A stretch of DNA of 64,000 bases from Mucilaginibacter roseus (GCF_021215455.1 NZ_JAJPWV010000002.1:372001-436000); one strand, 5' to 3'. Positions 23,946 through 34,166 are shown, counted from the stretch's first letter. Numbers and translations: made by a program. Notes: generated from the letters alone by a model not told the origin.

Positions 23946-26402
23946 TTATTTGCTTATCTGTAAAATATTGAACGTTTTGGTGTATTTAAACTCCAGCACT
24001 TTTTCATCACCTATTGTAAAATCGGTTATATCCTTGCCATCAATAGTTATGGTTGCTGGTACAAACGGCAGGCCGATCACCCTGAAATGATAGCCATCAT
24101 AACGTGGTGTGTAAAGCCCTTCCATGCTTTGGTTAAGCGTTAACGAGCTTTCGTCGCCATTCACCACAAACTTTTTCTCGGAATAAATATCCTGCTCGTA
24201 AGCGAACGATTCGCCGTGATCTTCAAAGAAGAACGAGTTGGCTTCGTAATCGCTGTAATACACATTCAGTTTTACTTCCTCAACAGGTTTTTCGCCTACA
24301 TACTGCATTACCGGGTATTCAGGTATCACCGAACCTGCCTTAACAAATATCGGAATGGTTTCGAGCGGTGTAGGCACTTCTACCTCTTCGCCGCCGGTCT
24401 CAACCTCATTTGTCCAGAAGTTGTACCATTTGCCTTTAGGCAGATACACCTTGCGGCTTTTTTGGCCGGGCTCCAACACCGGGCAAACCAGTATCTTGTC
24501 GCCATAGGTAAATTCATCCTGGCGGAAGTGGTTCTTCAACACATCCTGCTCCTGCATTACTACCGGGCGCAGTATAGGGAAACCATAACGGTGATGCTCC
24601 CAGAATGCCGAGTACATGTACGGCAACAGGCGGTACCTCAGTTCAATAAAGTTACGGTTGATGGCCGTAAACGGCTCGCCGAAGCTCCAGGGCTCGCGCT
24701 CCTTGGTGTCACCGGCGGAGTGCGCGCGCATAAACGGCGAGAATGAACCTAATTGAATCCAGCGGGTAAATAGCTCGCCATCGGGTTCGCCACTGAAGCC
24801 GCCAATATCAGTACCGCAAAACGGTATACCCGACATAGACAGGCGCTGGCACTGTATGTTACCTAAACGCAAATGTTCCCACGAGGCTACGTTATCACCC
24901 GTCCATACCGAAGCGTAGCGTTGCAAGCCCGAATAGCCCGCGCGGGTGATGGTAAATGGTCGTTTGTTCTTTAATATTTTGCGCATCCCCTCGTAAGTAG
25001 CGCGCACCATTTGCATACCGTACACGTTGTGCGCCTTACGGTGCGAACCGCGGTAGCCATCATAATCGTGCCTTACATCGGCAGGGAAGGTGCCTGAGCC
25101 AAATACGGCAGGCTCGTTCATATCATTCCAAACACCGGCAACGCCATAGTCGATCAGTTCGTCAAACAAACCGCCCCACCACTCGCGCACTTCGGGGTTG
25201 GTAAAATCCGGAAACTGGCAGCGGCCCGGCCACACGTGGCCTTCCATATAATAATCATCGCTGCGGCGACAAAAATATTTCTTCTCCTTACCCTCTTTAA
25301 ATACCGGGTAGTTATCATCCACACGGATACCCGGATCAACAATAACCACCGTTTTAAAGCCCATTTCGGCGGCGTCGGCAATCATCTTCTTCGGGTCAGG
25401 GAAATAACGGCGGTTCCAGGTAAAGCAGCGGTAACCATCCATATAATCTATATCCAGGTAAATGGCATCGCACGGTATCTTATTCTCACGAAAACCTTTG
25501 GCCACCGCACGGAATTTGGCTTCGGGATAATAGCTCCAGCGGCATTGGTGGTAGCCCAGCGCCCATAGTGGCGGCATGGGGTGCGTACCAGTAAGCAGGT
25601 GGTAACTTTTTACCACGTCCATCATGTGCGGACCATGAATGTAGTAGTATTGCATTTCGCCGCCATCAGCCCAGAAACTGGTTTTGGTTCTGTCTTCGCC
25701 GCCGAAGTCGAAATGCGCTTTAAAAGTATTGTCAAAGAAGATACCATGGGCAATACCCTCATTTACACTGATGTAAAACGGAATGCTGCGGTAAAGCGGA
25801 TCTTGGTTCCAGGCGAACGAATAGGCATCGGTATTCCAGTTCACCAGGCGCTTACCACGCAGATTAAGTTCGGTTGGCTTATCTCCAAGACCGAAGAAGT
25901 TTTCGTCGGGATGGCATTCTTTAGTTGAAAACACATAGTAACCACCAAACTGGGTGTTCTCCTCCCAGTGCATGGCTTTGGCATCGCTGCTGGTAATTAC
26001 GTTATTTTGATCAGAGAAGGATATAAAGAAATCGGATTTACGGATGTGGCAGTTTACTTTAGCGGTTGATACCCTAAACTCCTTATCATCCTCGGTGAAC
26101 TGCACCGGAATATTTTTAGGTTTGAGCTTAGGTACCGCGTATGAAAAATCCTCGAGGAAAACGCCGTGCGGAGCCAGCCTTACACGCATGATCTCCTCGT
26201 TTACTACGATCAGCTCCACCTTGGCATCACCATCGGTAAAGTAATATTTGCTGCCCGAGCCAACGCCGTGTGTAGGTACACCCAGGTATTTTTTGGTTAT
26301 CGGCTTAATACCATCGGCCGGGTTATTCAGGTGCCTAAACCCTTCTTCCTCTTCAACAAACTCGTTGAGTAACTCTTTTGGGTTAAGTATATTATCTTCC
26401 AT
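23946..26402 (-). CDS. GH31 alpha-glucosidase
   Basis: Family 31 glycoside hydrolase of 818 residues, acting on alpha-linked glucosides such as maltooligosaccharides. Order: N-terminal beta-sandwich (about 55-270), barrel with nucleophile D427 (GVWNDMNEP) and the acid/base region CGTDIGGFSGEPD, then C-terminal sheets including a DUF5110-type domain. No signal peptide is seen (starts MEDNILNPKELL), so it is probably cytoplasmic and degrades imported or stored alpha-glucan together with the GH13 enzyme upstream and GlgB. Xylosidase members share the fold; glucosidase is preferred from context. Confidence 0.92.
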   Translation of the reverse strand: MEDNILNPKELLNEFVEEEEGFRHLNNPADGIKPITKKYLGVPTHGVGSGSKYYFTDGDAKVELIVVNEEIMRVRLAPHGVFLEDFSYAVPKLKPKNIPVQFTEDDKEFRVSTAKVNCHIRKSDFFISFSDQNNVITSSDAKAMHWEENTQFGGYYVFSTKECHPDENFFGLGDKPTELNLRGKRLVNWNTDAYSFAWNQDPLYRSIPFYISVNEGIAHGIFFDNTFKAHFDFGGEDRTKTSFWADGGEMQYYYIHGPHMMDVVKSYHLLTGTHPMPPLWALGYHQCRWSYYPEAKFRAVAKGFRENKIPCDAIYLDIDYMDGYRCFTWNRRYFPDPKKMIADAAEMGFKTVVIVDPGIRVDDNYPVFKEGKEKKYFCRRSDDYYMEGHVWPGRCQFPDFTNPEVREWWGGLFDELIDYGVAGVWNDMNEPAVFGSGTFPADVRHDYDGYRGSHRKAHNVYGMQMVRATYEGMRKILKNKRPFTITRAGYSGLQRYASVWTGDNVASWEHLRLGNIQCQRLSMSGIPFCGTDIGGFSGEPDGELFTRWIQLGSFSPFMRAHSAGDTKEREPWSFGEPFTAINRNFIELRYRLLPYMYSAFWEHHRYGFPILRPVVMQEQDVLKNHFRQDEFTYGDKILVCPVLEPGQKSRKVYLPKGKWYNFWTNEVETGGEEVEVPTPLETIPIFVKAGSVIPEYPVMQYVGEKPVEEVKLNVYYSDYEANSFFFEDHGESFAYEQDIYSEKKFVVNGDESSLTLNQSMEGLYTPRYDGYHFRVIGLPFVPATITIDGKDITDFTIGDEKVLEFKYTKTFNILQISK

Positions 26403-26574
26403 TTAAAATAATCAGTAAGTGCTACAAAAATGCGCATTGCGTAACTTAAACGCAATATAAGGTTTTCAACCGTTACCCGGACATTTTTTAAACAAGGCAA
26501 TTTGATTTTTTTGAGCTGCGTTAACAGGAGTTTAAGCTGGTGTTAGCCTTATGTATTGCAAAAGCAACGAAGTC

Positions 26575-28284
26575 TTAGAATGACAGCAAAAATCCATTTG
26601 TAGCCGCAATTTTTAGTTGCATACCGTTATAGATATTATCCGTTTCAAACGTTTTTTCTAAAAGCAGATCAACGAATTTCACCCTATCCGTAATCCCAAG
26701 CTTTTCTGCCAGGTCATCAGGCAATTTTACGTTTATATCTATTGCATGGCGGTTAAAGTTTACTACTACCAGCACCCGCGCGTTGGTGGTATAGCGCAGG
26801 TAAATATATAGCCGGTTATTAAAGCCCGGCTGATGCTCATTGGCCATCATCAGCTCATAAAATTCTCCCTCTCGTAAGGCTTCGTTATTGCGTACGGCAT
26901 TAAGCAATTTGCTATAAAATTCGCGTAACCGCACCTGACTTTCATGTAATTGCGCGCCATTGTAAGCGTGGTTGTTCATCCATTTTTGATGCTCAGGCAT
27001 GCCCCAGTAATCAAATATAGTGGTGCGGCCATCGTCGCCGCTAAAACCTGACGCGCCATGCGCAGGCTCGCCTACCTCCTGCCCGAAGTAGATCATCACC
27101 GGGCCGGTGGAAAGCGTAGCACTAACGATCATGCCCGGTAGGGCCAGCCAGGCATCGCCCGCAAATGGCGCCGAGGCTATACGCTCTTCATCATGGTTTT
27201 CCATAAAGCGCAGCATCCGCTCGTCAAACCCGCGGGTTTGATGGTTCCATACGGCGTTAATGTCCCAAGTGCTCGCGTTCCACTCGTTGCGGGTCAGGCG
27301 TTTTACAGCATCGTATAAACCCACCTTATCATACAGGTAATCAAACCTGCCATTATACAGATAATTATAATATTCGTTGGGATTGTAGGCTTCGCCGATA
27401 AAGATCACCTCCGGGTAACGCTGCTTCATTTCGGCTATCAGCCAGCCCCAAAACTCAAAGGGAACGTACTCCACCATATCGCAACGGAAACTATCTATCC
27501 CCTTATCAGCCCAGTACGACAGGATGTGCAGCATTTTATGCCACAGCGGCGGCACCGGGTTAAAATGGGTTTGGTATCCGGATACATAATCAACCCCATA
27601 ATTCAGCTTAATGGTTTCAAACCAGTTGTTGATTGACGGGTATGCGTTAAATACGTTGTCGCCGGTGGCCTTGGCGGGGTTCTCTTCAAACCGCCCGTCC
27701 TTTAGCTCACTTGCAAACTCATCGCCACCAGGGTTATAACCTGCCGGTATTACCAGCGGCTGGCCGGGTATATAATAAAAATCGTTAGTGGCCGAAAAGG
27801 CTACCGTGTTGTCATCATCCTCACCAAAATCGCGAACGCCTGCCGGTTTCATGTCCGAATGGTAAGTACGCGCTACGTGGTTGGGCACAAAATCCATAAT
27901 CACTTTTAAACCGGCAGCGTGACTTCGGATTATCAGCGCCTTAAACTCCTGCACACGATTAGGCACGTCAACCGCCAGGTCAGGGTCAATGTCATAATAA
28001 TCCTTAATGGCGTATGGCGACCCTGCCCTACCCTTCACTACATCCGGATCATCGGGCGCTATACCATGGGCGGAGTAATCCGTCATGGTGGCATGTTCAA
28101 TTACACCGGTGTACCAAACATGCGTAAAGCCCATCTTTTTGATCTCGCTCAGTGCCTTCTCATTAATATCGTTCAGCTTTCCGCAGCCATTCTCTTCTAT
28201 CGAACCATAATATTTTCGGGTAGCGTTGGTGTTGCCGAACAGCCTCGGCAGTAGTTGATATATGGTGAGTTTGTGGTCGCTCAT
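26575..28284 (-). CDS. GH13 alpha-amylase family enzyme, cytoplasmic
   Basis: A 569-residue enzyme on alpha-1,4-glucans. The GH13 regions are DFVPNH (131-136), nucleophile D269 (SFRCDMVEY), acid/base E298 (FIGEAYNP) and D365 (FMENHDEE). The C-terminal beta domain holds VLVVVNFNRHAIDINVKLPD. No signal peptide is present, so it acts inside the cell. The YYDIDPDLAVDVPNRVQEFK segment before region I is typical of Bacteroidota amylases. It lies upstream of the GH31 gene with 172 bases between, where I found no terminator, so the two may be co-transcribed. Confidence 0.93.
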   Translation of the reverse strand: MSDHKLTIYQLLPRLFGNTNATRKYYGSIEENGCGKLNDINEKALSEIKKMGFTHVWYTGVIEHATMTDYSAHGIAPDDPDVVKGRAGSPYAIKDYYDIDPDLAVDVPNRVQEFKALIIRSHAAGLKVIMDFVPNHVARTYHSDMKPAGVRDFGEDDDNTVAFSATNDFYYIPGQPLVIPAGYNPGGDEFASELKDGRFEENPAKATGDNVFNAYPSINNWFETIKLNYGVDYVSGYQTHFNPVPPLWHKMLHILSYWADKGIDSFRCDMVEYVPFEFWGWLIAEMKQRYPEVIFIGEAYNPNEYYNYLYNGRFDYLYDKVGLYDAVKRLTRNEWNASTWDINAVWNHQTRGFDERMLRFMENHDEERIASAPFAGDAWLALPGMIVSATLSTGPVMIYFGQEVGEPAHGASGFSGDDGRTTIFDYWGMPEHQKWMNNHAYNGAQLHESQVRLREFYSKLLNAVRNNEALREGEFYELMMANEHQPGFNNRLYIYLRYTTNARVLVVVNFNRHAIDINVKLPDDLAEKLGITDRVKFVDLLLEKTFETDNIYNGMQLKIAATNGFLLSF

Positions 28285-28343
28285 GTTTTTTAGATATAGA
28301 ATTATCCTTTGCTAAGATATATTTTTTGAATGATTCGTACTGT

Positions 28344-28390
28344 TCTCTACCTTGAGATAAACCTCTCCATTCACTATTAACCACTCACTA
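28344..28390. repeat. Short degenerate CACTATT tandem motif
   Basis: CATTCACTATTAACCACTCACTATT in the divergent gap between the GH13 and thermonuclease genes contains two copies of TCACTATT about 15 bases apart. It resembles the low-complexity, 7-9-base-periodic intergenic DNA seen elsewhere in this window. Confidence 0.35.
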
Positions 28391-28421
28391 TTTCCTACCT
28401 TAGCCCCCCGTTTAATACCTT

Positions 28422-28994
28422 ATGAAAAATATACGCCTGCTCATTGTATTTCTGCTGGTAGCCATTGCCGGTTGTAACCCTTTACCCGAGGATACTTACA
28501 AGGTGGTAAAGATAAAAGATGGTGACACTATTGAACTGTTAAGCCACGATCTGCAGAACATAACCGTGCGCTTAGCAGGCATCGATTGCCCTGAAAAAGC
28601 GCAGGCCTTCGGCACGGCGGCAAGGCAATACACCGCGCAATTATGCTTTGGGCAAAATGTTACGCTTAATGGCAGCGATAAGGACCGTTATGGCCGTACC
28701 GTGGCTTATGTAATATTGGCCGATGGACGTAACCTGAACCACGAACTGGTAAAAAATGGATATGCCTGGGAGTACAAAACCTACTCCAAAGACCCGGAAC
28801 TGGCCCGGCTTGAACAATATGCCCGCCAAAACCGTTTAGGCTTATGGCAGGATGCAAACCCGGTTGAGCCCTGGAACTTCCGCCGTAACAAGTCAAAAAA
28901 CAAGAATAAAAAACCGCGTAAAAAGCGGAGGCACAAACAAGAGGAAACAGTATCTTTAGTTAGCCTTTACAACATAACTGATGAAGTTTTTTAA
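28422..28994 (+). CDS. Thermonuclease-like lipoprotein (SNase domain)
   Basis: A 190-residue staphylococcal-nuclease-fold protein, predicted to cut DNA/RNA in the envelope with calcium. The lipobox ends at C18 (AIAGC). Active-site residues are visible in KDGDTIEL, VRLAGIDCPE (Arg and Glu) and DRYGRTVAYV. The C-terminus is a Lys/Arg-rich tail (NKSKNKNKKPRKKRRHK), which could bind nucleic acid. Its last 14 bases overlap the start of the penicillin acylase gene, so the two are coupled. Confidence 0.9.
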   Translation: MKNIRLLIVFLLVAIAGCNPLPEDTYKVVKIKDGDTIELLSHDLQNITVRLAGIDCPEKAQAFGTAARQYTAQLCFGQNVTLNGSDKDRYGRTVAYVILADGRNLNHELVKNGYAWEYKTYSKDPELARLEQYARQNRLGLWQDANPVEPWNFRRNKSKNKNKKPRKKRRHKQEETVSLVSLYNITDEVF

Positions 28995-31419
28995 AGCTTT
29001 ACTTTCACTCGCCGTTACCGTTGCGCTGCTTTGGGCGCTGCAAACCAATTTTGGCAGCATACCTGCCATTGCACCTTTGCTTAACCCCGTAAGCGGCTTT
29101 TGGCAAAATGCCGAGAGCCGTACCGAAATTGAGAACGATGAGCTGCAACTGCCCGGCCTTACCGACGAGGTGACCATCAAATTTGATGAACGCCGCATAC
29201 CGCACATCTTTGCCAAAAACAACCACGACCTGTATTATGCACAAGGCTACATTACCGCGCGCGACAGGCTGTGGCAAATGGATATTCAAACCCGCAGCGC
29301 TGCCGGACGATTGTCTGAAATTGTGGGCGATAAGGCACTGGAGCGCGACCGCACAGCCCGCCGCATGGGTATGGGCTACGGCGCTGAAAATACGCTGAAG
29401 TGCATTATGAAGGATAGCGTGATGAGCAAGGTGATCAATGCTTACACTGATGGCATTAACGCTTATATAGCCGGACTGGACGAAAAAGATTATCCGCTGG
29501 AGTTTAAGCTGATGGGCTACAAGCCTGAACCATGGAAGCCTATTAACTGCGCTTTTTTGTTAAAGCTGATGTCGCAAACGCTGGCGGGTGGGTCTGACCA
29601 GTTTGCCATGACCAATACCCTGCAGCTTTTCGGGGCAGATGTAATGCGGGAGCTGTTTCCGGACAGGCCAGTGCGCGATGAACCGATCATCCCGGCAGGC
29701 ACCAAATGGAACTTTAAGCCGCTTACTGTCCCCCAACCCTCAAAAAGCTTTATAGCGCAGATGAACGCCGCCGCAAAACCGCAGCAAAAGGTAGAAGGCA
29801 TTGGCAGTAATAACTGGGCCATCAGCGGCAGCAAATCAGCCAATGGCTACCCCATTCTGGCTAATGATCCGCATTTGAATTTAACCCTTCCGTCCATCTG
29901 GTATCAGGTGCAATTGAGCGCGCCGGGAGTAAATGTTTATGGTGTATCTCTACCTGGGGCGCCTTGCGTGGTTATCGGCTTTAACAACAAGGTAAGCTGG
30001 GGCGTAACCAACGTTGATGCCGCCGTGCTGGACTGGTATCAGATAAAATTCAAGGATGCCGCAAAGAACGATTACTGGTATAACAACCACTGGAACAAGG
30101 TAACCCGCCGTATTGAAGAAATTGCCGTGAAAGGTAAGCCTAACGTTTACGATACCGTTTTGTACACACACCATGGTCCGGTGGTTTACGAAACAGCGGC
30201 TAAAAAAAGCAAAAATGCGCCAGCATATATTCCCGTTGGTAATGCGTTAAGGTGGATAGCGCACGATGAGTCAGACGAGTTCAAGACCTTTTACCTGCTT
30301 AACCGTGCTACCAATTATGCCGACTACCGCAAGGCTTTGCAATACTATTCGGCACCGGCGCAGAACTTTATTTTTGCGGATGTAAATAAGGATATCGCCA
30401 TCACCCCTAATGGTAAAATTCCGCGTAAATATTTTGAGCAAGGCAAATACATTATGGATGGCAGCGACCCGGGGAATGATTGGAATGGTTTTATACCTTA
30501 CACCCACAATCCAACGGTAAAAAATCCGCCGAGAGGTTTTGTAAGTTCGGCTAACCAGTTCAGTACCGATAAAACTTATCCGTATTACATTAACTGGCAG
30601 TTTGCGGGTTATGAGCGCGGCAAGCGCATTAACGATCGCCTGGCGACTATGCAGCGCGCCACCGTGGATAGCCTGCGTGCTTTACAGTTAGATGAATACA
30701 GCATTGTAGCGCAGGACGTTTTAAGCACCATGCTTAACTACCTGGATACTACCAAACTCGATGAATCGCAGCTACAGGCTTATCAAATTGTAAAAAGCTG
30801 GGATAAACATTATGCCGTAAACTCGGTAGGGCCAAGTATTTTTGATGGATGGTGGCGAAAGTTTTACGCCATGACCTGGAACGATCAGTTTAACAGCAGC
30901 AAAATGCCGCTACGCATGCCCGACAGGGATGTTACCGAACAACTACTCATCAAACAACCTAAATCAAAATGGTTTGATAACCAGCGCACGCCGGCTATTG
31001 AAACTGCTGCTGATGTGGTTAACCGCGCGTTTATTGAAACGGTTGATAATTTGGTACGTGATCATGGCAAATCAGCCCAAAACTGGTTATGGGCCAAAGT
31101 AAAACCGTTTGAAGTGGCACACCTTGCAGGCCTGGATGGTTTTGGCTCGGGTAACTTCGCCACGCCGGGCACAGGACTAACCGTTAATGCTTTGGTTGAC
31201 GGGCATGGCCCGTCATGGCGCATGGTGGTGCAATTAGGGCCGCAGGTAAAGGGCTACGGTATTATTCCGGGCGGGCAGTCGGGCAACCCGGGTAGTTTTT
31301 ATTATGACGATATGCTGAGCACCTGGCAGGCGGGTAAGCTGGACGAACTGCTTTTCCTGACTGCACCACGCGAACCATCAAAACGCATAAAAGCTGAATT
31401 GAAGCTGACCGTTGATTAA
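28981..31419 (+). CDS. Penicillin acylase family protein (Ntn-hydrolase)
   Basis: An 812-residue self-processing amidase of family S45 with an N-terminal hydrophobic anchor (5-24). The precursor should cleave before S276 in EGIGSNNWAISG, giving alpha and beta chains. Other family blocks are YAQGYITARDRLWQMD (alpha chain), ILANDPHLNLTLPS and WGVTNVDAAVLDWYQ. Natural substrates in this family include acyl-homoserine lactones and other amides; penicillin cleavage is not implied. It is translationally coupled to the thermonuclease gene. Confidence 0.93.
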   Translation: MKFFKALLSLAVTVALLWALQTNFGSIPAIAPLLNPVSGFWQNAESRTEIENDELQLPGLTDEVTIKFDERRIPHIFAKNNHDLYYAQGYITARDRLWQMDIQTRSAAGRLSEIVGDKALERDRTARRMGMGYGAENTLKCIMKDSVMSKVINAYTDGINAYIAGLDEKDYPLEFKLMGYKPEPWKPINCAFLLKLMSQTLAGGSDQFAMTNTLQLFGADVMRELFPDRPVRDEPIIPAGTKWNFKPLTVPQPSKSFIAQMNAAAKPQQKVEGIGSNNWAISGSKSANGYPILANDPHLNLTLPSIWYQVQLSAPGVNVYGVSLPGAPCVVIGFNNKVSWGVTNVDAAVLDWYQIKFKDAAKNDYWYNNHWNKVTRRIEEIAVKGKPNVYDTVLYTHHGPVVYETAAKKSKNAPAYIPVGNALRWIAHDESDEFKTFYLLNRATNYADYRKALQYYSAPAQNFIFADVNKDIAITPNGKIPRKYFEQGKYIMDGSDPGNDWNGFIPYTHNPTVKNPPRGFVSSANQFSTDKTYPYYINWQFAGYERGKRINDRLATMQRATVDSLRALQLDEYSIVAQDVLSTMLNYLDTTKLDESQLQAYQIVKSWDKHYAVNSVGPSIFDGWWRKFYAMTWNDQFNSSKMPLRMPDRDVTEQLLIKQPKSKWFDNQRTPAIETAADVVNRAFIETVDNLVRDHGKSAQNWLWAKVKPFEVAHLAGLDGFGSGNFATPGTGLTVNALVDGHGPSWRMVVQLGPQVKGYGIIPGGQSGNPGSFYYDDMLSTWQAGKLDELLFLTAPREPSKRIKAELKLTVD

Positions 31420-31499
31420 TTAAACCCTCGGCCGTATAATCACTCTAAATTAAAACCCCGGCGTGCTATTTGCGTTAGGGGTATAGCTATAATAAACAC

Positions 31500-32177
31500 A
31501 TGAAAAAATATATCATACTCGCGTTACTGATCACCGTACAGGCTTATGGCGCCTTTGCCCAAAAGGACGGCGATGCCAAAACTATTTTAAACGAACTGAG
31601 CAAGAAATACCGCTCCTACAGCTCTATAAAAACTGATTTTACACTAACGGTTGATAACAAGCAGGCAGGTATGCAAAACACTCAAACCGGTACGCTGATA
31701 TCAAAAATACAGGGCAATAAATTCAGGGTGAGCCTGTACCAGCCTACAGGTAAAAAGCAGGTGATTGATCAGGAGATCATTAGTGATGGCAAAACCCAAT
31801 GGACTTACATGGTTGATGAAAAAGAGGTACAAGTAAACGATGCCGGCCAGGGCGATGATGCCTTTAACCCTGCGCAGATATTTACCATTTACGAAAAAGG
31901 TTATAAATACATTTACAATGGCCTTCAAAAGCAGAACGGCAAAACATACCAGGTAATTGACCTGACCCCGGAAGCCGAAAAAGCGCAGTTTTTCAAAATC
32001 AGACTGATGATTGATAAGGTAAAAAAACAGATCTATAACGTACTGGTGTTTGACCGTAACGGCTCACGCTATAACTATACGCTAAAAACCACTACCCCTA
32101 ATGCACCGGTAGCCGATGCTTACTTTAGCTTTGACGCAAAGAAACACCCGGGTGTTGAGGTGGTTGACCTGCGATAA
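31500..32177 (+). CDS. lolA: LolA-like periplasmic lipoprotein carrier
   Basis: A 225-residue protein with a signal peptide (ends AFAQ near residue 21). The LolA fold is indicated by ILNELSKKYRSYSSIKTDFT, GTLISKIQGNKFRVSL, ISDGKTQWTYMVDEKEVQV and a C-terminal KIRLMIDK strand. It carries lipoproteins from the inner to the outer membrane, fitting a genome with many lipoproteins; two follow directly. It has its own strong terminator. Confidence 0.85.
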   Translation: MKKYIILALLITVQAYGAFAQKDGDAKTILNELSKKYRSYSSIKTDFTLTVDNKQAGMQNTQTGTLISKIQGNKFRVSLYQPTGKKQVIDQEIISDGKTQWTYMVDEKEVQVNDAGQGDDAFNPAQIFTIYEKGYKYIYNGLQKQNGKTYQVIDLTPEAEKAQFFKIRLMIDKVKKQIYNVLVFDRNGSRYNYTLKTTTPNAPVADAYFSFDAKKHPGVEVVDLR

Positions 32178-32197
32178 AAGCAGACTATAAAAACTTT

Positions 32198-32236
32198 AAA
32201 CGCATTATAATCAATAAATTATAATGCGTTTTTTTA
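32198..32236 (+). terminator. Terminator after lolA
   Basis: A perfect 13-bp AT-rich stem (32198-32210 with 32219-32231) with an 8-base loop is followed by TTTT. A TATATTTG -7 box at 32235-32242 overlaps the T-run and may be the promoter of the next lipoprotein genes. Confidence 0.85.
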
Positions 32237-32337
32237 TATTTGCAGAACTTAAATCTTATGAATCCCCCTATTTCATAATGTGTAACATGCTATTGTTAAC
32301 TATTGCTGAATTGTGAAATAATAATATCTAATTTACC

Positions 32338-33219
32338 ATGAAAAAACCATTACTACTTTGTAGTGTACTGGCTTTACTCCTTTTTGCCTGTAAAAAGGGC
32401 AGTAAGGATACGCCCCCTCCAACTGATGAGAAAAAGTATGCTGTAACATTCAATGTTTCTGATTTCTCGCAAGACTATGGTCCGCTGGAATCTGCCAAAC
32501 AAAAGAAAGGGCTTAAACTCAATGCTGACTCATCATCAACAGAAAGATTAGTTTACCAGCTTTTTAAAGAAGGCGGTACAGGCTTTATCGCCTATAAAAA
32601 CCTGCTTAGAGGAGACGCTGGATTTGGAACATTCTCAGAACAACTTACACCCGGAAATTACATTGCAGCGTTTGTTGGCAGTTCAAAGTATCTTCAAAAC
32701 AGCGGGGACAAAAAGACTTTTACATACCTTGGCCCATGGGGCGAAATATTTACTAAACGTGTATCTTTTACCGTATCGTCAGCACCTGTTAATACATCTG
32801 TTCAGCTTGACCGTGTTAATAACCAACTGGTTTTAAATATTGAAGATGCTATACCGGCAGATGTAAAAAAGATAGAATTTTCATACACCGATAATTTTGC
32901 GCTTAATGTAACGGCAAGTGGCAACGGCTTTACAAATGCAAATACCAGAACGGTAACGGTATACGTAACCTCGGCCGAAGTTGGTAAAACCAATTACAAA
33001 ATCGCTGTAAACACTTGTTATAACGCGGCATCAACCGTAACCATTAGGTACTTTAAAAATGATCCCAATGTTCCTTATGGCATAAAAACGGTTCCGAATG
33101 TAATACGTAAAACCAACTACCGCACAACTGTATCGGGCAAGTTATTTACCCCGGGCAATGCCGGCTTTACTGTTGACCTTGATGATACCTGGGATGAACC
33201 TGTAAACGGTGAATTTTAA
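32338..33219 (+). CDS. Lipoprotein, first of a tandem related pair
   Basis: A 293-residue protein with a lipobox ending at C18 (LLFAC) then KKGSKD. After a short linker the mature part opens with KKYAVTFNVSDF, and it continues with repeated beta strands (NYIAAFVGS, KRVSFTVSSAPV). The next gene has the same layout and opening (KKYAVTFGVNGF, NYIAVIIGG, KKISFTVSNSPF). They are diverged tandem duplicates. The repetitive beta layout recalls fimbrillin-like or adhesin lipoproteins, but no family is established. Function unknown. Confidence 0.8.
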   Translation: MKKPLLLCSVLALLLFACKKGSKDTPPPTDEKKYAVTFNVSDFSQDYGPLESAKQKKGLKLNADSSSTERLVYQLFKEGGTGFIAYKNLLRGDAGFGTFSEQLTPGNYIAAFVGSSKYLQNSGDKKTFTYLGPWGEIFTKRVSFTVSSAPVNTSVQLDRVNNQLVLNIEDAIPADVKKIEFSYTDNFALNVTASGNGFTNANTRTVTVYVTSAEVGKTNYKIAVNTCYNAASTVTIRYFKNDPNVPYGIKTVPNVIRKTNYRTTVSGKLFTPGNAGFTVDLDDTWDEPVNGEF

Positions 33220-33229
33220 CAATAAGCAG

Positions 33230-34114
33230 ATGAAAAAGAATTTAATACTTTTAACTATTATAAGCTTAGCCTTTTTTGCGTGTAAAAAAGACAGGGCTAC
33301 CACATCAGGCACTGATACTGATGGCAAAAAATACGCTGTAACCTTTGGCGTTAACGGGTTTGACCAGGTAACTGAACCAATAGGCACTAAAGCCGGTAAA
33401 AAAACATTGGCTGATACGTCAAATATCAGAAAGATTGCTTCGCTAAGCTACGTTCTGTATAACACAAATGGCAAAAAAATTAAAACCAAAAATTACAAAA
33501 ATACTGAAGTAGAGTTTGGCTCTATAAGGGATAGTTTACCGCAAGGTAATTACATTGCGGTTATAATAGGTGGCGATTTTTTTATTAATGGTGATGTAGC
33601 AAATGCGGGTATTACTTTTTATAAAAAAATCTCTTTTACAGTTTCCAACAGCCCCTTTTCTCAATCGGTAACGCTTGAAAGGATGAATGCGGGGCTACAG
33701 GTAATTGTTGAAGATACTGTACCTGCCGGTGACTATCCCCGGTCATACAGAATATCGGTAAATGACTATAGTACCTTTTCGATATTTAATTATCAACCTT
33801 TGAGCACAACCTTCATAGCCAGATCATATTTAAAAGAAACATCACAGCGGGATACGATCGATATTGGCACTATTCCATCGATATTGAATACGGTTACTCC
33901 AATGACGGTGACCGTTGGAGCATACCGGAACAGCAACGGAACATCTGTTATCGCTTTAAAAACTATTGGCAATGTGATGTTCTATCGTAACAAAAAGACT
34001 ATACTTCGTGGCAAACTTTTCAACAATGACACTACGGGCACCGGCAACGCAGGGTTTAAAATCTCTTTTAATAATACTGAACTCAATATAGACAGTACCA
34101 AATACGGTTTTTAA
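33230..34114 (+). CDS. Lipoprotein, second of a tandem related pair
   Basis: A 294-residue protein from ATG 33230 (MKKNLILLTIISLAFFAC), ten bases after the previous stop. An in-frame upstream ATG at 33209 would add seven residues before the signal and is rejected. The lipobox ends at C18. It parallels the preceding paralogue along its length, including a C-terminal RGKLFNNDTTGTGNAGFKIS that matches GKLFTPGNAGFTVDL there. It is probably co-transcribed with that gene. Base composition is lower in G+C than the surrounding metabolic genes. Confidence 0.8.
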   Translation: MKKNLILLTIISLAFFACKKDRATTSGTDTDGKKYAVTFGVNGFDQVTEPIGTKAGKKTLADTSNIRKIASLSYVLYNTNGKKIKTKNYKNTEVEFGSIRDSLPQGNYIAVIIGGDFFINGDVANAGITFYKKISFTVSNSPFSQSVTLERMNAGLQVIVEDTVPAGDYPRSYRISVNDYSTFSIFNYQPLSTTFIARSYLKETSQRDTIDIGTIPSILNTVTPMTVTVGAYRNSNGTSVIALKTIGNVMFYRNKKTILRGKLFNNDTTGTGNAGFKISFNNTELNIDSTKYGF

Positions 34115-34130
34115 CAAAATTGAATCTATA

Positions 34131-34166
34131 AAAAAAAGCGGTGCTCAAAAAGCGCCGCTTTTTTTG
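34131..34166 (+). terminator. Terminator after the tandem lipoproteins
   Basis: A 15-bp stem with one G-U pair (34131-34145 with 34151-34165), 5-base loop, ends in seven Ts. Confidence 0.88.

Noticed and set aside
24216-24746. 176-residue plus-strand ORF
   Set aside because: It lies wholly antisense to the GH31 gene, which has full family motifs; composition and lack of motifs mark it as a shadow.
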